Assembly (NCBI RefSeq): GCF_030063145.1 | Contig: NZ_JASISM010000004.1 | Coordinates: 1-64,000 of the forward strand | Direction of reading: 5' to 3' | From: Cryobacterium sp. PH31-L1 | GTDB lineage: Bacteria; Actinomycetota; Actinomycetes; Actinomycetales; Microbacteriaceae | DNA: 64,000 nt | In this document: positions 48,738 through 58,967 of the stretch, in pieces | How positions within the stretch are numbered: the stretch's first letter is position 1 | Layout: each line of letters opens with the position of its first letter | The notes under the pieces: model-generated | Database searches by the model: none | What the model was told of the DNA's origin: nothing | The model's input: only the letters and a program-made list of their open reading frames with translations | Made by a program: the position numbers and the translations under genes

Positions 48738-50468
48738 ATGACCACGACCATCGCACCAGTGGAGTCACGCCCGGCAGCGCCGGTCTCGACCTCGGCCGAA
48801 CGCAAGGGCAACGTGCTCGTCCGGTGGATCACCTCCACCGACCACAAGGTCATCGGGTACATGTACCTGATCACCTCCTTCATCTACTTCTGCCTCGGTG
48901 GCGTCATGGCGCTCATCATTCGAGCTCAGCTGTTCGCGCCCGGCCTTGACGTGGTGCAGACGAAGGAGCAGTACAACCAGCTGTTCACAATGCACGGCAC
49001 GATCATGCTGCTCATGTTCGCAACGCCGCTCTTCTTCGGCTTCGCGAACTTTCTGGTGCCGCTGCAGATCGGTGCCCCCGACGTCGCATTCCCGCGCCTG
49101 AACGCCCTCGCCTACTGGTTCTTCAACTTCGGCAGTCTCATCGCCGTATCCGGGTTCCTCACCCCGCAGGGGGCGGCATCCTTCGGCTGGTTCGCGTACC
49201 AGCCGCTCGCGAGCACGACGTTCTCACCGGGCGTCGGCGGTAACCTCTGGATGGTCGGCCTCGGTCTCTCCGGCTTCGGTACCATTCTCGGTTCGGTGAA
49301 CTTCATCACCACGATCATCACCATGCGCGCCCCGGGAATGACGATGTGGCGGATGCCCATTTTTACCTGGAACTCGCTCATCACCTCCCTGCTCGCGCTC
49401 ATGGTCTTCCCGGTACTTGCCGCTGCCATGCTTGCCGCGGCCTCTGACCGCATCTTCGGTTCGCACATCTATGATCCAGCCAACGGCGGTGCCATCCTGT
49501 GGCAGCACTTGTTCTGGTTCTTCGGTCACCCCGAGGTGTACATCATCGCCCTGCCGTTCTTCGGCATCGTTTCCGAAGTGTTCCCGGTCTTCAGCCGCAA
49601 GCCCATGTTCGGCTACAAGACGCTGGTCTATGCGACCATTTCGATCGCCGCCCTCTCGGTCTCAGTCTGGGCGCACCACATGTACGTGACCGGGTCGGTT
49701 TTGCTGCCGTTTTTCTCGCTGATGACAATGCTCATCGCGGTACCGACCGGAGTGAAGATCTTCAACTGGATCGGCACCATGTGGCGCGGGTCAATCACCT
49801 TTGAGACTCCCATGATCTGGGCCATCGGCTTTCTGGTCACGTTCACCTTCGGTGGCTTGACCGGAGTCATCCTCGCCTCGCCGCCGCTCGACTTCCATGT
49901 CTCCGACACCTACTTCGTCGTCGCCCACTTCCACTACGTCGTGTTCGGAACCGTCGTCTTCGCCATGTTCAGCGGATTCTACTTCTGGTGGCCCAAGTGG
50001 ACCGGCAAGATGCTCAACGAGAGCCTCGGCAAGTGGCACTTCTGGCTCCTGTTCATCGGTTTCCACACCACCTTCCTGATCCAGCACTGGCTCGGTGTCA
50101 TGGGGATGCCGCGTCGGTACGCCACCTACGCACCGGAAGACGGATTCACCTGGATGAACCAGGTGTCCACAATCGGTGCCATGATCTTGGCCGTCTCGAT
50201 GATTCCGTTCTTCCTGAACGTGTACATCACCGCCCGCAAGGCTCCGCTGGTGACCGTGAACGACCCGTGGGGTTACGGTTCATCGCTGGAGTGGGCGACC
50301 TCGTGCCCGCCGCCGCGCCACAACTTCACCTCCATTCCCCGCATCCGCTCCGAACGTCCGGCCTTCGACCTGAACCACCCCGAAGCCGGCCTGCCCGTCG
50401 GCATCGGCCCTGGCAAGGACGCACCCGACGCCGCGGTCTACGACATCGATTCGAATCAGGTCAAGTAA
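48738..50468 (+). CDS. ctaD: Cytochrome c oxidase subunit I
   Basis: A 576-aa catalytic subunit with about twelve helices, binding heme a and the heme a3-CuB centre. Visible are [12 protein letters not shown] (first heme ligand), [15 protein letters not shown] (CuB His and cross-linked Tyr), WAHHMY, and [12 protein letters not shown] near the heme ligands. Length is normal for actinobacteria. It starts 3 bp after the ctaC stop. Confidence 0.97.
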   Translation: MTTTIAPVESRPAAPVSTSAERKGNVLVRWITSTDHKVIGYMYLITSFIYFCLGGVMALIIRAQLFAPGLDVVQTKEQYNQLFTMHGTIMLLMFATPLFFGFANFLVPLQIGAPDVAFPRLNALAYWFFNFGSLIAVSGFLTPQGAASFGWFAYQPLASTTFSPGVGGNLWMVGLGLSGFGTILGSVNFITTIITMRAPGMTMWRMPIFTWNSLITSLLALMVFPVLAAAMLAAASDRIFGSHIYDPANGGAILWQHLFWFFGHPEVYIIALPFFGIVSEVFPVFSRKPMFGYKTLVYATISIAALSVSVWAHHMYVTGSVLLPFFSLMTMLIAVPTGVKIFNWIGTMWRGSITFETPMIWAIGFLVTFTFGGLTGVILASPPLDFHVSDTYFVVAHFHYVVFGTVVFAMFSGFYFWWPKWTGKMLNESLGKWHFWLLFIGFHTTFLIQHWLGVMGMPRRYATYAPEDGFTWMNQVSTIGAMILAVSMIPFFLNVYITARKAPLVTVNDPWGYGSSLEWATSCPPPRHNFTSIPRIRSERPAFDLNHPEAGLPVGIGPGKDAPDAAVYDIDSNQVK

Positions 50469-50891
50469 ATGAAGACCAACGTCAACATCCTCTGGATCCT
50501 CACCGCCTTCTTCGGCATCGTGACGGTCGCTTATGTTGTCTGGAGCCTGCTCGATCCGGCTCATGGAAAAGTGGAATGGGCCGGAACGTTCATGCTGGGG
50601 CTGTCCACCCTGCTAGTTGCGTTCATTGCCTTCTATCTGGACAAAGTTCACGCCGCCCAGGGCTCCGAGCTTCCGGAGGACCGTCTCGATGGCAACATCG
50701 ACGACGGTGACCCCGAGATGGGCTTCTTCAGCCCGTGGAGCTGGTGGCCGATTTTTCTGGCCGCATCAACAGCGTTGCTTTTTCTGGGCCTCGCAGTGGG
50801 AATCTGGATCTGCTTCATCGGCCTGGGCCTAGGCTTGGTAGCCCTCACCGGCTGGGTCTACGAATACTACCGGGGCCTGTTCGCCCGCTGA
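50469..50891 (+). CDS. ctaF: Cytochrome c oxidase subunit IV (actinobacterial)
   Basis: A 140-aa membrane protein specific to actinobacterial aa3 oxidases, with four predicted helices (about 5-27, 36-55, 85-103 and 106-128). The actinobacterial subunit contributes to supercomplex stability. The ATG follows the ctaD stop immediately, and a terminator follows after 15 nt. Confidence 0.92.
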   Translation: MKTNVNILWILTAFFGIVTVAYVVWSLLDPAHGKVEWAGTFMLGLSTLLVAFIAFYLDKVHAAQGSELPEDRLDGNIDDGDPEMGFFSPWSWWPIFLAASTALLFLGLAVGIWICFIGLGLGLVALTGWVYEYYRGLFAR

Positions 50892-50906
50892 GCGCACGTT
50901 GCTATC

Positions 50907-50939
50907 GATACCGATCTCCCGCACAGGGAGGTCGGTATC
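50907..50939. terminator. Terminator after ctaCDF
   Basis: A 14-bp stem (50907-50920 with 50926-50939, one G-T pair), loop 5 nt, T-rich tail. It lies between the convergent ctaF and rlmA-like genes. Confidence 0.85.
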
Positions 50940-50981
50940 TTCGTTTGACGGGCGCGCTGTGGCCGGGGAAGAGTAACTGGG

Positions 50982-51806
50982 CTACCGGCGGCGGAAGCCG
51001 AAGACGTCGAAGGCGACCGTGACAAGCTGGTCGGCGGCTAGGCTGTCCCCGCTGGCGGCGGAGCCGGAATGGTGCGAAGACGGTCCCATACCGATGAGCG
51101 ACGCCACCTCGAACGGTGACAGGTGCACGGTGCGGTCGATTTGTTCATGGCGCTCGAGGCGGAACCAGGCGCCCAGACTCGTGGTCAAATGGGCGGCTTT
51201 GTCGGCCTGCATCTCCACGGCCAGCCCCGATTCCCGCAGCTGACGCAGGTGCGTCGGTTGCGGCACTACGACCAGCAGCAGTCCGTCGGGCCGCAGGACG
51301 CGGTGGAATTCCGCAGCGTTGCGAGGTGCGAACACGTTCAGAATCACGTCGGCGGCGCCGTCGCGAATGGGGAGGGGCGACCAGACATCCGCTACCAGCC
51401 CGTCAACGCGACCGTGCGAGCGGATGGTGCGACTCACGGCGGTGGGGGAGAGGTCCATTCCCAGCGCCCGCACGTCTTTTCCCGGGGGCAGCGCTGCACC
51501 CAGGTAATAGCCGGTCCCGCAACCCACGTCGAGAAGCCGCCGGGGGGACTCGCCGCCAACGAGAGTGTGGATGGCGTCGCGGAGCGGTTCGTACCACCCG
51601 GCGCGAAGGAATCGATCCCTGGCGTCCAGCATGGCCGCGCTGTCGCCGATGAATTTGCGCTGGCCGGTGAGCAGGTTGACGAAGCCCCGCTTGTTCACAT
51701 CAAAGGAATGACCACGTTCACAGCCCAGTAGGAGTTCGCCGCCTGGATTCAGAGGGAGAAAGCAGTTCGGGCATCGAAGCCACTCCGAAAGCGTCTGGAG
51801 TGACAT
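50982..51806 (-). CDS. RlmA-like 23S rRNA (guanine-N1) methyltransferase
   Basis: A 274-aa SAM-dependent methyltransferase. The N-terminal zinc site Cys12, Cys15, Cys29 and His33 (RCPNCFLPL, GCERGHSFD) and motif I LLDVGCGTGYYLG match the RlmA(I)/RlmA(II)/TlrB family. That family methylates G745 or G748 in helix 35 of 23S rRNA; the TlrB type gives tylosin resistance. Which guanine is modified cannot be told. It follows qcrB by 26 bp on the same strand. Confidence 0.85.
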   Translation of the reverse strand: MSLQTLSEWLRCPNCFLPLNPGGELLLGCERGHSFDVNKRGFVNLLTGQRKFIGDSAAMLDARDRFLRAGWYEPLRDAIHTLVGGESPRRLLDVGCGTGYYLGAALPPGKDVRALGMDLSPTAVSRTIRSHGRVDGLVADVWSPLPIRDGAADVILNVFAPRNAAEFHRVLRPDGLLLVVVPQPTHLRQLRESGLAVEMQADKAAHLTTSLGAWFRLERHEQIDRTVHLSPFEVASLIGMGPSSHHSGSAASGDSLAADQLVTVAFDVFGFRRR

Positions 51807-51832
51807 CGATGCCCGTTCTGTTGGAGTTATGC

Positions 51833-53482
51833 CTATTTGTCGGTGATCTCCGCGGGGTGATCACCGTGAGCCTGGTTCAGCTCCACCTGAGTGACCGGAG
51901 TGATCCGGTCCTCGAAGAACCAGCGGGACAGGCCGGCGCGAACCTTTTCGGCCGGGCCGATCTTGCCCTGAGCGTTCGGGCGCAGCATGAGCGGCTTGAA
52001 GTCGCTGTAGCTGACCAACTTCCAGCGCTCGTACTCGTCAACCGGCTGGTGGACCTCGACGAATTCGCCGCCGGGCAGCCGAACGATGCGGCCAGACTCG
52101 TAACCGTGCAGCACGATCTCACGATCCTTCTTCTGCAGGGCCAGGCAGACACGCTTGGCGATGAAGAAGGCCAGGAACGGGCCGAGCAACGTGGTCGCCT
52201 GGAGCGTGTGGATGACACCTTCCATGGTGAGGTGGAAGTGCGTTGCCATGATGTCCGACGATGCTGCGGCCCACAGGGAAGCATAGAACGTGACGCCGGC
52301 TGCGCCGATAGCGGTGCGGGTCGGCGCGTTGCGCGGACGGTCGAGCACGTGGTGTTCACGTTTGTCGCCGGTGATCCATCCTTCGATGAAGGGGTAGATC
52401 ATGACGGTCACGATGAACAGTCCGACCACGGTGAGCACCACGAGGATGTTGAGGGAGTAGGTGTGGTTCAGCCAGACGAACTCCCACCCGGTCGGGATCA
52501 GCCGCATGGCACCGTCGGCGAAGCCGATGTACCAGTCCGGCTGGGTACCCGCCGATACCGGCGAGGGATCGTACGGGCCGTAATTCCAGATCGGGTTGAT
52601 CGTGAAAAGCGACGCGATGAGCATGACCACACCGAAGACGATGAAGAAGAATCCCCCCGCCTTAGCGGCGTAGACCGGCAGAACCGGGTAGCCGACCACG
52701 TTCTGGTTGGTGTGTCCGGCGGCCGGGTACTGGGTGTGCTTGTGCACGACAACGAACAAGAGGTGCATGGCGATCAACGCGACGATGATGGCCGGCAGCA
52801 GCAGAATATGCAGCGAGTACAGTCGTCCGACGATGTCGGTGCCGGGGAATTCGCCACCGAAGAGCAGGAACGATACCCACGTACCTACGACCGGGATGCC
52901 CTTGATCAGACCGTCGATGATGCGCAGTCCGTTACCAGAGAGCAGGTCATCGGGGAGGGAGTAGCCGGTGAAGCCTTCGGCCATGGCGAGGATGAAGAGG
53001 ATGAAGCCGATGACCCAGTTGAGCTCGCGCGGCTTGCGGAAAGCACCTGTGAAGTAGATGCGCAACATGTGCAGGCCTATGGCGGCTACGAAGAGCAGGG
53101 CCGCCCAGTGGTGTACCTGACGCATGAGGAGTCCGCCACGAATGTCGAACGAGATGTCCATCGTGGAGGACATGGCTGCCGACATGGGGATGCCCTTGAG
53201 CGGGGCATAGGAGCCGTCGTAGACGACTTCTGCCATTGATGCCTGGAAGAAGAAGGTCAGGAATGACCCCGACAGCAAAATGATGACGAAGCTGTACAGC
53301 GCCACCTCACCGAGCAGGAACGACCAGTGGTCGGGGAAGATCTTGCGCCCAAGCTCCTTGACGGCGCCCGAGATACTCGTGCGTTCGTCTATGTAGTTGG
53401 CGGCGGAGGCGGTGAAGCCACCGGTTTTCTTCACCCCGACGCCCTGGTCCTCAGCGGATTCGCGGGTGGTTATCGTGGTCAT
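51833..53482 (-). CDS. qcrB: Cytochrome bc1 complex cytochrome b subunit
   Basis: A 549-aa subunit with about eight helices and a long cytoplasmic C-terminal extension typical of actinobacteria. Heme-ligand histidines lie in QVHHWAALLFVAAIGLHMLR and HILLLPAIIVALIAMHLLF. The quinol-site PEWY equivalent reads PDWYIGF. It overlaps qcrA by 4 bp. It oxidises menaquinol and forms the bc1-aa3 supercomplex with the oxidase. Confidence 0.95.
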   Translation of the reverse strand: MTTITTRESAEDQGVGVKKTGGFTASAANYIDERTSISGAVKELGRKIFPDHWSFLLGEVALYSFVIILLSGSFLTFFFQASMAEVVYDGSYAPLKGIPMSAAMSSTMDISFDIRGGLLMRQVHHWAALLFVAAIGLHMLRIYFTGAFRKPRELNWVIGFILFILAMAEGFTGYSLPDDLLSGNGLRIIDGLIKGIPVVGTWVSFLLFGGEFPGTDIVGRLYSLHILLLPAIIVALIAMHLLFVVVHKHTQYPAAGHTNQNVVGYPVLPVYAAKAGGFFFIVFGVVMLIASLFTINPIWNYGPYDPSPVSAGTQPDWYIGFADGAMRLIPTGWEFVWLNHTYSLNILVVLTVVGLFIVTVMIYPFIEGWITGDKREHHVLDRPRNAPTRTAIGAAGVTFYASLWAAASSDIMATHFHLTMEGVIHTLQATTLLGPFLAFFIAKRVCLALQKKDREIVLHGYESGRIVRLPGGEFVEVHQPVDEYERWKLVSYSDFKPLMLRPNAQGKIGPAEKVRAGLSRWFFEDRITPVTQVELNQAHGDHPAEITDK

Positions 53483-54552
53483 GCTCGCTCCCAGAAGCTC
53501 GGGCCGACTGGTTCAGTGAAATCGCTTTGCGCGATCAGGTATCCCTCAGCGTCTACGGCGATCGGGAGCTGGGGTAGTGCCCGTTTGGCCGGTCCGAAGA
53601 TGACCTTGCAATGGTTCTCAACGTCGAACTGCGACTGGTGGCACGGGCAAAGCAGGTGGTGCGTGTGCTGTTCATAAAGGGCAACCGGGCATCCAACGTG
53701 GGTGCATATCTTAGAATATGCCACGATGCCGTCATAGGACCAGGACTTGCGGTCTTCCGCTTCGATCAGGTCGTCCGGATCCATTCGGATAAGCAGAACG
53801 GCGGCTTTCGCCTTCTCTTCCAAACGGCCGTGGCCCATTTCGGACAGGCCCTCCGGGATGACGTGGAACGACGAGCCGAGCGTGACATCCGCTGCCTTGA
53901 TCGGGGTTCCGCTCGGGTCCATGGTGAGGCGAACGCCCTTTTTCCACATGGTCTCATTGAGCAGGGCTACCGGGTCTTGATCCATCGGGCCGAGGCCACG
54001 AAACAGAACGACAGCCGGGAGCGGGAAGACGACGAGAGCGCCGATGAGGCTGTTGCGAATGAGTGTGCGGCGGCCGAAGCCCGATTCTTCATTGGCCTGC
54101 TGGAAGATCTCCACGGCACGGGCCCGAACGGGCTCGGTCCCACGAACGGGGTGTCGTTCGTCAACCCCCTCATGATCGCTCATGAGCGCCTTGCCCCAGT
54201 GAACAGCGCCGATACCGATGGCGAGCAACGCGAGGCTGAGACCGAGACCGATGAAGAGGTTGTTCAGTCGAACCGAACCCGGATCCTCAGCAACGATCGG
54301 AAAGGCCATGTACGCAGCAATCGCGAAGACACTACCCACGATGGATACGTAGAACAGTGTGTAAACGGTGCGCTCCGCCTTGCGCTCTTCCTTGTGGTCA
54401 AGGTCGGTGATGCGCGGACGGTGCGGCGGGAATCCTGGGTTAGCCAGGGCATCCCGTGTAACGACGGCTGTGCTTGCGGCGGATGTCGCGAGCTGCGCGC
54501 CAGGCGAGTCGGCGGCGGTTACGTCCTCCGCGCCGTTATCGTCCTTGGCCAT
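53479..54552 (-). CDS. qcrA: Cytochrome bc1 complex Rieske iron-sulfur subunit
   Basis: A 357-aa protein with an extended N-terminus carrying three predicted helices (about 77-98, 110-128 and 170-190), as in other actinobacteria. The 2Fe-2S ligands and disulfide are in CTHVGC and CPCHQSQFD near the C-terminus. An insert of about 20 residues in the Rieske domain is family-typical. It starts 92 bp after qcrC and overlaps qcrB by 4 bp. Confidence 0.95.
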   Translation of the reverse strand: MAKDDNGAEDVTAADSPGAQLATSAASTAVVTRDALANPGFPPHRPRITDLDHKEERKAERTVYTLFYVSIVGSVFAIAAYMAFPIVAEDPGSVRLNNLFIGLGLSLALLAIGIGAVHWGKALMSDHEGVDERHPVRGTEPVRARAVEIFQQANEESGFGRRTLIRNSLIGALVVFPLPAVVLFRGLGPMDQDPVALLNETMWKKGVRLTMDPSGTPIKAADVTLGSSFHVIPEGLSEMGHGRLEEKAKAAVLLIRMDPDDLIEAEDRKSWSYDGIVAYSKICTHVGCPVALYEQHTHHLLCPCHQSQFDVENHCKVIFGPAKRALPQLPIAVDAEGYLIAQSDFTEPVGPSFWERA

Positions 54553-54644
54553 GGGTCTCCTTCGTGGGTGTAAATACTGTGCACTCTGGTGCTACGCGAC
54601 GTTCGATCGGTACCGAATGATGTGTCAAGACGGGGTACCGAGTC

Positions 54645-55457
54645 TCAGTTCGATTTTGCGGTGATCCACACGGTGAGGGCCACGATTGCGCCCAGTCCGA
54701 AGATCCAGATGAAGAGTCCTTCAGCTACCGGTCCGAGAGAACCGAGAGCCAGTCCGCCCGGAGACGGGTTGTCCTCGACGTACTTGAGGTACGTGATGAT
54801 GTCGCGCTTGTCTTCGGGGGAGATGTTCATGTCGTTGAAGACGGGCATGTTCTGCGGGCCGGTGATCATGGCCTCGTAGATGTGCTGGGCCGAAACGTTT
54901 TCGATGGCAGGCGCAAACTTGCCCTCGGTCAGTGCGCCACCGGCACCGGCAACGTTGTGGCACATGGCGCAGTTGATGCGGAACAGTTCAGCACCGGTTG
55001 CGGCGTCACCGGCAGCGTCCAGCAGCTCGGCGGCGGGAATCGCCGGACCGGGAGCCAGCGAGGCCACATAGGCGGCCAGGGCAGCGGTCTGCTCGGCCGT
55101 GAACTGAACCGGCTTCTTCTGCGCCTGCGGGCCCTGCATCTGCATCGGCATGCGACCGGTGCCCACCTGGAAGTCGACGGAGGCTGCGCCGACTCCGATC
55201 AGGCTCGGACCTTCTGAGGAGCCCTGGGCGCTGAGGCCGTGGCAGGTGGCGCAGTTTGCCGCGAAGAGTTTTTCACCCTGAGCGATGGTCTGCTGTGACG
55301 AGGCATCCGTTGTCGCAACGGCAGTGCTGCTACTGAAGGCGACATAGGCGCCTCCAGTGAAGAGCAGTCCGATGGCAATGAGCGCAACGCTGGCGAGTGG
55401 ATGGCGACGTCCGGTCTTGCGTGGCCGGCGTGCGCGAGGGGTTTTGATCGTGGTCAT
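54645..55457 (-). CDS. qcrC: Cytochrome bc1 complex diheme cytochrome c subunit
   Basis: A 270-aa protein with an N-terminal membrane anchor (about 21-42), two c-type domains with CATCH (69-73) and CAMCH (163-167), and a C-terminal helix. It passes electrons from the Rieske centre directly to CuA, replacing soluble cytochrome c. ATG 55457 is chosen because basic residues plus a signal-like helix begin there; the open frame runs further upstream. It follows ctaE by 37 bp. Confidence 0.95.
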   Translation of the reverse strand: MTTIKTPRARRPRKTGRRHPLASVALIAIGLLFTGGAYVAFSSSTAVATTDASSQQTIAQGEKLFAANCATCHGLSAQGSSEGPSLIGVGAASVDFQVGTGRMPMQMQGPQAQKKPVQFTAEQTAALAAYVASLAPGPAIPAAELLDAAGDAATGAELFRINCAMCHNVAGAGGALTEGKFAPAIENVSAQHIYEAMITGPQNMPVFNDMNISPEDKRDIITYLKYVEDNPSPGGLALGSLGPVAEGLFIWIFGLGAIVALTVWITAKSN

Positions 55458-55494
55458 GCTGAAGTAGTCCGCTCCCGTTTCTAGGTATGTACTT

Positions 55495-56124
55495 CTATTT
55501 GAGAACGTAGATGACCAGGAAGAGCCCGATCCAGACGACGTCGACGAAGTGCCAGTAGTAGGAAACCACGATCGCACTGGTGGCTTCTTTATGGCCGAAG
55601 TTCTTGACCGCGAAGCCGCGCCCAATCACAAGAAGGAAGGCCAGCAGGCCAGCGGTCACGTGAATACCGTGGAAGCCGGTCGTGATGTAGAACGCTGACC
55701 CGTAAGCGTTGGAGGAGAGTGAGATTCCCTCGGATACCAGGGTGGCGTATTCGAACACCTGCCCGGTGACGAAGATCGCGCCGAGAGCATAGGTGAGGAA
55801 GAACCACTCCACCATGCCCCACTCACTCGGCTTCCAACCGGTTGAACGAGCCTGTAGCCGTTCGGCGGCGAAGACTCCGAACTGGCAGGTCACCGACGAC
55901 GACACCAGCACCAGCGTATTGATCAACGCGAACGTGAAGTTGTGCTTGTCGGCCTCAAAGAGCCACAGCTCGGGGGCGGTTGAACGGAGCGTGAAGTAGA
56001 TTGCGAAGAGCCCCGCGAAAAACATCACCTCGCTGCCCAACCACACAATGGTGCCTACAGCCACGCTGTTGGGCCGGTTCACGACGGGCGCACTCGCCGT
56101 CTGAGTAATTGAGGTGCTGGTCAC
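55495..56124 (-). CDS. ctaE: Cytochrome c oxidase subunit III
   Basis: A 209-aa membrane subunit of the aa3 oxidase with five helices; the family block [11 protein letters not shown] and the C-terminal [14 protein letters not shown] are intact. GTG 56124 is chosen because CATAAT stands 6 nt ahead and homology begins soon after; GGAGGG is directly adjacent and too close for normal use. It is the first gene of ctaE-qcrC-qcrA-qcrB, a standard actinobacterial operon. Confidence 0.93.
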   Translation of the reverse strand: MTSTSITQTASAPVVNRPNSVAVGTIVWLGSEVMFFAGLFAIYFTLRSTAPELWLFEADKHNFTFALINTLVLVSSSVTCQFGVFAAERLQARSTGWKPSEWGMVEWFFLTYALGAIFVTGQVFEYATLVSEGISLSSNAYGSAFYITTGFHGIHVTAGLLAFLLVIGRGFAVKNFGHKEATSAIVVSYYWHFVDVVWIGLFLVIYVLK

Positions 56125-56254
56125 CCCTCCATTATGGCCGATATTCCCACAGGTTTTTCTCAATCGGGCGTGCAAGTGAGAGTTTCTACCTCGTTGGGGT
56201 GGGCAATTTCAGCACTCCCATGCCGTGAATTCGGGGGAGTTGGGCCCGTTCTCC

Positions 56255-56260
56255 TATGAT
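56255..56260 (+). promoter_or_regulatory. Leaderless -10 element of trpD
   Basis: TATGAT, with 7 nt to ATG 56268. Its match to consensus and spacing decide the trpD start, since an alternative ATG at 56256 would lie inside the promoter hexamer. Confidence 0.6.
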
Positions 56261-56267
56261 CGGAATC

Positions 56268-57320
56268 ATGCTTGAATCGCAGTCTTGGCCCAACATATTA
56301 AATTCCCTTCTTTCCGGCAGGGACCTGAGTGTGGCAGATGCCGCCTGGAGCATGGAACGCATCATGCTCGGCGAGGCATCGCCGTCCCAGATGGGCGCCT
56401 TTCTTGTCGCTCTTCGCGCCAAAGGGGAGACCGTCGATGAGATAGTCGGATTCCGAGATGCGATCCTCGAGCAGGCCATAGTGTTGGCGGTCAATCCGAT
56501 GGCGCTCGACATTGTCGGTACCGGTGGTGACCAGTTCGGCACGGTGAATATCTCGACGATGGCGTCCATCGTCTGCGCAGCGGCCGGTGTGCCGGTCGTC
56601 AAGCACGGTAACCGTGCCGCTAGTTCCGCCTCCGGGTCGTCCGATGTCCTCGGCGAATTGGGCATCGATCTGTCGCGGGACGCGACCAGGGTCGCCCAAG
56701 TCTTCAAGGAAACCGGGATCACCTTCGCCTTTGCGGCGGCTTTTCACCCCGGATTCCGCCACGCGGCCCTCACCCGCAAGGAGCTGGGTATCCCCACGGT
56801 GTTCAACTATCTCGGCCCGCTGTGCAACCCGGCGCGACCGGAGGCATCGGCTGTGGGGGTGGCCGACCTCGATCGAGTGCCGCTGTTCGTCGGCGTCTTT
56901 CAAACCCGAGGCGCGACGGCACTGGTTTTTCGCGGGGATGATGGGCTCGATGAAATGACGACCACAGGTCACAGTCACGTCTGGGAGGTCTCGCGGGGTC
57001 TGGTGACCGAACACGACATCGACCCGCGGGATCTCGGCCTGAAGCGAGCCCAGATCAGCGAGCTGGTGGGCGGTTCGCCCCAGCACAACGCGGATATCGT
57101 GCACTCCGTGCTCGCCGGCGACCCGGGTCCGATTCGAGACATCGTGCTACTGAACGCCGCGGCCGGACTGGTGGCGTTCGACCTGGCCAACGATGCGTCG
57201 CAGGTGCAGGTCGCCATCCTGGACCGTTTTCGCAGCAAATTGGCCGTGGCTGCCGCAGCGATTGATTCCGGGGCGGCCACGGCCAAGCTGTCGTCGTGGA
57301 TTGCGGCGACCCAAGTCTGA
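56268..57320 (+). CDS. trpD: Anthranilate phosphoribosyltransferase
   Basis: A 350-aa enzyme joining phosphoribosyl pyrophosphate to anthranilate, the second step of tryptophan synthesis. The PRPP motif DIVGTGGDQFGTVNIST, the anthranilate-side KHGNRAASS and the metal-binding GDDGLDE are intact. The start at 56268 is set by the leaderless promoter. It stands alone next to ctaE rather than in a trp operon, which is common in actinobacteria. Confidence 0.94.
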   Translation: MLESQSWPNILNSLLSGRDLSVADAAWSMERIMLGEASPSQMGAFLVALRAKGETVDEIVGFRDAILEQAIVLAVNPMALDIVGTGGDQFGTVNISTMASIVCAAAGVPVVKHGNRAASSASGSSDVLGELGIDLSRDATRVAQVFKETGITFAFAAAFHPGFRHAALTRKELGIPTVFNYLGPLCNPARPEASAVGVADLDRVPLFVGVFQTRGATALVFRGDDGLDEMTTTGHSHVWEVSRGLVTEHDIDPRDLGLKRAQISELVGGSPQHNADIVHSVLAGDPGPIRDIVLLNAAAGLVAFDLANDASQVQVAILDRFRSKLAVAAAAIDSGAATAKLSSWIAATQV

Positions 57321-57350
57321 GACCGGGCCGCCGCAGTTTCGGGCTGTTCG

Positions 57351-58865
57351 TTAGAGGACGTCCTCGTCGACCCACCCGAAGGTCTTCGTGACCGCCTTCT
57401 TCCAGTTGCGCAGTTGGCGGCTGCGTTCGGCTTCGTCCATCTGCGGAGTCCAGCGGCTGTCTTCCTGCCAGTTGGTGCGCAGCTCAGCCAGGCTGCTCCA
57501 GAAGCCGACGGCGAGGCCGGCAGCGTAGGCGGCGCCCAGCGCCGTCGTTTCGGCGACGACCGGTCGGACCACGGGGACACCAAGGATGTCGGCCTGGAAT
57601 TGCATGAGCAGATTGTTGGCGATCATACCGCCGTCGACCTTGATCTCCGTGAGGGGGACACCCGAATCGGCGTTGACCGCATCGATGACCTCCCGCGTTT
57701 GAAAAGCCGTCGCCTCGAGTGCCGCTCGGGCGATGTGCCCCTTGTTCACAAACCGGGTGAGTCCGACCAGCGCCCCGCGGGCGTCGGAACGCCAGTACGG
57801 CGCGAACAGTCCCGAGAAAGCCGGAACGAAATAGGCTCCGCCGTTGTCGTCGACTGTTCTCGCGAGCGCCTCAATCTCTGAGGCCGAGCTGATCATGCCG
57901 AGGTTGTCGCGCATCCACTGCACCAACGCACCGGTTACCGCGATGGACCCTTCCAGGGCGTAGTGCGGCGCTTCATCTCCGAGCTTGTAGCCGAGGGTGG
58001 TCAGCAGGCCATTCTTGGAGTGCACAATCTCGGTACCGGTGTTGAAAATCAGGAAGTTTCCGGTGCCGTAGGTGTTCTTGGCCTCGCCCTGATCGAACGC
58101 TGCCTGGCCGAAGGTGGCGGCCTGCTGGTCGCCGAGGATACCGGCGACGGGGACCTCGCGCAGCAGGCTCGAGGTGTGCGCAGTGCCATAGATCTCCGAG
58201 GACGAACGGATCGACGGCAGCATTGACTTCGGAACGTCGAAGATGGCGAGGATCTCGTCGTCCCACTGCAGGGTTTCAAGGTCCATGAACAACGTGCGAC
58301 TGGCGTTGGTGACATCGGTGGCGTGCACTCCGCCGTCAACGCCGCCGGTGAGGTTCCACAACACCCAGGAGTCGGTCGTGCCGAACAAGAGGTCGCCGGC
58401 ATCCGCTTTGGCGCGTGCGCCCTCGACATTTTCGAGGATCCAGACGATCTTGGTGCCGGAGAAGTAGGTGGCCAGCGGCAGACCGACCTTCTTCTTGAAC
58501 CGTTCGACACCACCGTCGGCGGCGAGACGGTCGACGATGGGCTGGGTGCGGGTGTCCTGCCAGACGATGGCGTTGTAGACGGGGACTCCGGTGTTCTTGT
58601 CCCAGACGACAGCGGTTTCGCGCTGGTTGGTGATTCCGATGGCCTTGATGTCGTGCCGGGTTAGGTTGGCCTTGGACAGCGCCTGCCCGATCACTTCGCG
58701 GGTGTTGTCCCAGATTTCCTTCGGGTCATGCTCGACCCAGCCGGCCTGCGGAAAGATCTGTTCGTGTTCGAGCTGCCCGGTCGACACGATCGATCCGGCC
58801 TTGTCGAAGATGATGGCCCGGGAACTGGTCGTTCCCTGGTCGATAGCGAGAATGTAGTCAGTCAT
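57351..58865 (-). CDS. glpK: Glycerol kinase
   Basis: A 504-aa FGGY-family kinase forming glycerol 3-phosphate. Signatures [14 protein letters not shown] (N-terminal), AIVWQDTRT and [15 protein letters not shown] are intact; the family C-terminal motif reads [23 protein letters not shown] 58865 is behind AGGAGG. It follows glpF by 102 bp, with a hairpin between, so both likely share a promoter. Confidence 0.96.
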   Translation of the reverse strand: MTDYILAIDQGTTSSRAIIFDKAGSIVSTGQLEHEQIFPQAGWVEHDPKEIWDNTREVIGQALSKANLTRHDIKAIGITNQRETAVVWDKNTGVPVYNAIVWQDTRTQPIVDRLAADGGVERFKKKVGLPLATYFSGTKIVWILENVEGARAKADAGDLLFGTTDSWVLWNLTGGVDGGVHATDVTNASRTLFMDLETLQWDDEILAIFDVPKSMLPSIRSSSEIYGTAHTSSLLREVPVAGILGDQQAATFGQAAFDQGEAKNTYGTGNFLIFNTGTEIVHSKNGLLTTLGYKLGDEAPHYALEGSIAVTGALVQWMRDNLGMISSASEIEALARTVDDNGGAYFVPAFSGLFAPYWRSDARGALVGLTRFVNKGHIARAALEATAFQTREVIDAVNADSGVPLTEIKVDGGMIANNLLMQFQADILGVPVVRPVVAETTALGAAYAAGLAVGFWSSLAELRTNWQEDSRWTPQMDEAERSRQLRNWKKAVTKTFGWVDEDVL

Positions 58866-58928
58866 CGGTGCGTGTCCTCCTAGTGAGTGTGCTTGGTGTT
58901 TGCGCGCGTGCAGATCTGGTCGCACGAC

Positions 58929-58959
58929 AACGGGCCGGTCCGCGGGGGACCGGCCCGTT
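58929..58959 (-). terminator. Intercistronic hairpin between glpF and glpK
   Basis: A 13-bp perfect stem (58929-58941 with 58947-58959) with a 5-nt loop, but only TTG after it on the minus strand. It may reduce readthrough into glpK or stabilise the glpF message. Confidence 0.55.
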
Positions 58960-58967
58960 TGTTCGGG

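Noticed and set aside
51800..53239. 479-codon plus-strand frame opposite qcrB
   Set aside because: It is a low-complexity Asp/Glu/Gly/Val shadow of a membrane protein gene, with no family match; qcrB on the other strand has clear heme and quinol motifs.
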